A DNA stretch of 64,000 nt from Mycobacterium sp. ITM-2016-00316 (GTDB lineage: Bacteria > Actinomycetota > Actinomycetes > Mycobacteriales > Mycobacteriaceae). The DNA lies in NCBI RefSeq assembly GCF_002968335.2, contig NZ_CP134398.1:2418001-2482000 (forward strand). Reading direction: 5' to 3'. The notes beneath the pieces are model-generated. The model did not search any database. It had not been told where the DNA came from and worked only from the letters and a program-made list of their open reading frames with translations. This document shows, piece after piece, positions 62,278-64,000 of this stretch. The translations under genes and the position numbers were made by a program. Position 1 is the first letter of the stretch. The number at the start of each line of letters is the position of its first letter.

Positions 62278-63009
62278 ATGACGCAGCCGCCGGAGGGCGA
62301 GGAGCCGACCGGCTACCTGGCCGATGCCGGTGCGCCCACCGAGCTCGCCGGTGTCGCCGACGCGCACACCCAGGCGGCGCACGCGTGGGCGTTCGATGAG
62401 GATCCGGAGCCCGAGCCGCCGCGGTTCACACCCGGGCGGATCACGGCGTTCGCCGTCGCCGCGGCGGTGGTGGTGATCGCTGCCGCCTCCGGGATTGCGG
62501 TGTGGTTCCTGAGCGACGGTGAGCCGGCGGCCGAGCCGGCGCCGCGGCCCGACCTGCTCAACGGGGTGTACCGCGTCGAATATCACTGGGATCAGGCCAC
62601 GTATCGCGAGGCCGAAGGCAACACGAACTGGGGTGGGGGGGCCGATGCCGGGCCGGCCCAGGATTGGCTGACGTTGACCTCGGCCTGCACGGACACCGAC
62701 TGCATCGCCACCGGCGAGGTCCTCGGCCAGGACCGCGAGCGGCTCGCCGGTGCCCGCACGCTGACGTTCAAGCTGACCAATGGGACCTGGGAGGACATCG
62801 CGCCCGCGCGGGTGAAGTCCACCTGTACCTATGACGACGGATCGGTCGCGGGGGAGTCGTGGACGACGGTGACGTTGGGCTTCACCCCGCGCCCGGACGG
62901 ATCGTTCACCGGCGCGCTCACCACCGTCGTCGACACCGACGAGTGCGGTGACCAGGGGAACACGGTCGTGACGCCGTTGACGGCGGGTCGGGTGGGCGAG
63001 GCGGTGTAG
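62278..63009 (+). CDS. Single-pass membrane protein, exported C-terminal domain
   Basis: 243 residues: acidic cytoplasmic tail (about 1-52), one transmembrane helix (about 55-77, ITAFAVAAAVVVIAAASGIA), and an extracytoplasmic beta-type domain with YRVEYHWDQATYREA and paired Cys (TSACTDTDCIATGEV, KSTCTYDD, TDECGDQG) likely in disulfides. Resembles Ser/Thr-kinase-linked or lipocalin-like mycobacterial exported proteins in layout; no named family recognised. CTGACG-N17-TAGTGT at 62242-62270 ends seven bases before the ATG. Confidence 0.75.
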   Translation: MTQPPEGEEPTGYLADAGAPTELAGVADAHTQAAHAWAFDEDPEPEPPRFTPGRITAFAVAAAVVVIAAASGIAVWFLSDGEPAAEPAPRPDLLNGVYRVEYHWDQATYREAEGNTNWGGGADAGPAQDWLTLTSACTDTDCIATGEVLGQDRERLAGARTLTFKLTNGTWEDIAPARVKSTCTYDDGSVAGESWTTVTLGFTPRPDGSFTGALTTVVDTDECGDQGNTVVTPLTAGRVGEAV

Positions 63010-63100
63010 TGCCACGGTCCCCGCGTCGGGCGTGACAGGGGTACAAAGTATGGCCCAAAAGGCCCTAGTTGTCCCCGCGGTATCGGCGTTGATTCTAGGT

Positions 63101-63859
63101 ATGAACTCGAAATTGTGGATTGGCTGGGTCGCAGTAGCCATCGGTGTGTGTGCCGCGGTGTCGGCGTTCGTGGTCAGTTCGACGCAGGCCGGGCAGGGAC
63201 TCGCATTCGGGTTCGGAGCGTTCATCGCGTTCTTCGGGGCGATGTCGGTCCTCGCTCACAACCGGGCCCCCGATCATTGGGGTTTGGTGGTGGTCGGGGT
63301 GGTCATGGTGGCCCTGCCGTTCCTCAGCGGCGGCTTCAACGTCGACCGGGGCGCGGCCTGGACCTGCTGGGTGGCCGGGGGCCTGGCGCTCGTCCTCGGT
63401 GGCATCGGCTGGACGCACGACAAGACCCAGACCCAGGACGGGATGAGCGAATGGGGCGACAGCCAGCGGCTGCGCCACCGCTGGAGCTACTGGATTGGCC
63501 GACTCGCGTTGGCGGTGGGCGCCGGCAGCGTGCTCGTGGGTATCGCGTCCCACTCGTCGATAGCCGGGACCGCTGTCACCATCGGCCTGGGCGCCATGAT
63601 CGCGGTGGTCGCCGTGTGGTCACTGCTGGCCTCCGAGCCGACCCACGATTTCCTGTTGCTCGCCATGGTGGGGTTCGCGATGTTCCTGTCGCCGTGGGCG
63701 GCGGGATACGCGGGAGACACCATGGCGTGGGCGGCATGGGTGGCCGGTGCGCTGGCCACGGGGCTCGGCGTCGCGGGCTACTTGCGTGATGAGCGTATGG
63801 ACTTCGCCACCGCCGTTCGGGATGACTCGGCTGAGCGGTACCGCGAACAGTTTCGCTGA
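63101..63859 (+). CDS. SPW-repeat membrane protein
   Basis: 252 residues with eight predicted helices arranged as two four-helix halves. The family motif FLSPWAAGYAGDTMAWAAWV is clear in the second half and degenerate in the first (FLSGGFNVDRGAAWTCWV). A charged cytoplasmic linker (about 115-140, DKTQTQDGMSEWGDSQRL) joins the halves. Function unknown. ATG 63101 begins MNSKLW, the usual family start; earlier in-frame starts at 63032 and 63050 add residues of no family similarity. Confidence 0.8.
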   Translation: MNSKLWIGWVAVAIGVCAAVSAFVVSSTQAGQGLAFGFGAFIAFFGAMSVLAHNRAPDHWGLVVVGVVMVALPFLSGGFNVDRGAAWTCWVAGGLALVLGGIGWTHDKTQTQDGMSEWGDSQRLRHRWSYWIGRLALAVGAGSVLVGIASHSSIAGTAVTIGLGAMIAVVAVWSLLASEPTHDFLLLAMVGFAMFLSPWAAGYAGDTMAWAAWVAGALATGLGVAGYLRDERMDFATAVRDDSAERYREQFR

Positions 63860-63872
63860 TGGTGGGGGTTGT

Positions 63873-64000
63873 GTGCTGCAGGGCGTGAGGCGCGGCATTG
63901 CCGCCGCGCTGTCGGTCGCTGCGCTGAGCGCGTGCGGTACGACAAGCGGCGGCGACGAAGGCGCAGCGACGACCAGCAGTGATGTGGAAGCCAACCTGCG
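63873..64000 (+). CDS. Putative lipoprotein, 3' end missing
   Basis: Open frame running off the window end. A basic start (VRRGIAA) leads to a hydrophobic stretch and the lipobox LSAC, followed by a Gly/Ser/Thr-rich spacer (GTTSGGDEGAATTSSD): a typical mycobacterial Lpq-type lipoprotein signal. The start is GTG 63873 or GTG 63885. What follows is unknown. Confidence 0.6.
   Translation, partial: MLQGVRRGIAAALSVAALSACGTTSGGDEGAATTSSDVEANL

Noticed and set aside
1..64000. CRISPR arrays, tRNA or rRNA genes, insertion sequences
   Set aside because: Looked for spaced repeats, cloverleaf sequences and transposase motifs by eye and saw none; short degenerate elements could be missed.

Overview
The window is a stretch of high-GC actinobacterial chromosome that I read as a Mycobacterium/Mycolicibacterium, probably a fast-growing environmental species. 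Gene order follows M. tuberculosis Rv2720 (lexA) down to Rv2667 (clpC2): lexA, chiZ, nrdR, phzF-like, sthA, ideR, sigB, sigA, ppgK, suhB, cei, dut, ceoC/ceoB, dxs, rnd, hemE, hemY, hemQ, msrB, aftC, Rv2672-like, Rv2671-like, zapE-like and clpC2. Diagnostic proteins such as IdeR, SigA, the DUF4193 protein, AftC and Cei are mycobacterial in sequence. These homologies are from memory; no search was run.

Layout. 1-4517: truncated molybdopterin oxidoreductase, acyl-CoA dehydrogenase with its own operator, and a secreted LGFP-repeat membrane protein. 4524-7751: DNA-damage block (lexA, chiZ, nrdR) with an organic-peroxide cassette (ohrR, frameshifted ohr, doxX) inserted between lexA and chiZ. 7753-15666: metabolic and membrane genes (PhzF-like, hydrolase, PAC2, SthA, two DUF21/CBS proteins, DUF4192). 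15680-23140: transcription core (ideR, sigB, sigA) with small conserved genes between. 23348-34326: ppgK, suhB, cei, DUF4193, dut, the TrkA pair ceoB/ceoC, an APC permease and an RNA methyltransferase. 34327-38049: accessory insert (13E12-type HNH protein, TetR with its membrane-protein target, NhaA). 38077-56041: dxs, rnd, heme genes, a c-di-GMP enzyme, msrB, aftC and envelope, folate/flavin and Clp genes. 56062-64000: less conserved segment holding a type I DAHP synthase behind an aromatic leader peptide and attenuator, several small proteins, an SOS-box orphan and the start of a lipoprotein.

Regulation is unusually legible. LexA boxes lie at lexA, chiZ, the HNH gene and an orphan at 61951. 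A CRP-type palindrome lies between cei and the DUF4193 gene, a SigE/SigH-type promoter precedes sigB, and clear palindromes control fadE, ohrR, tetR and clpC2. Many genes look leaderless: a TANNNT-type -10 ends 6-8 nt before the start codon.

The observation I would follow first is the leader peptide with Tyr-Trp-Arg-Phe codons, stem-loops and a terminator-like hairpin ahead of the DAHP synthase gene (57445-57664). Next are the paired operators at clpC2, the SOS-box orphan and the ohr frameshift. No tRNA, rRNA, insertion sequence or CRISPR array was seen, and no gene-free stretch exceeds about 225 bases.
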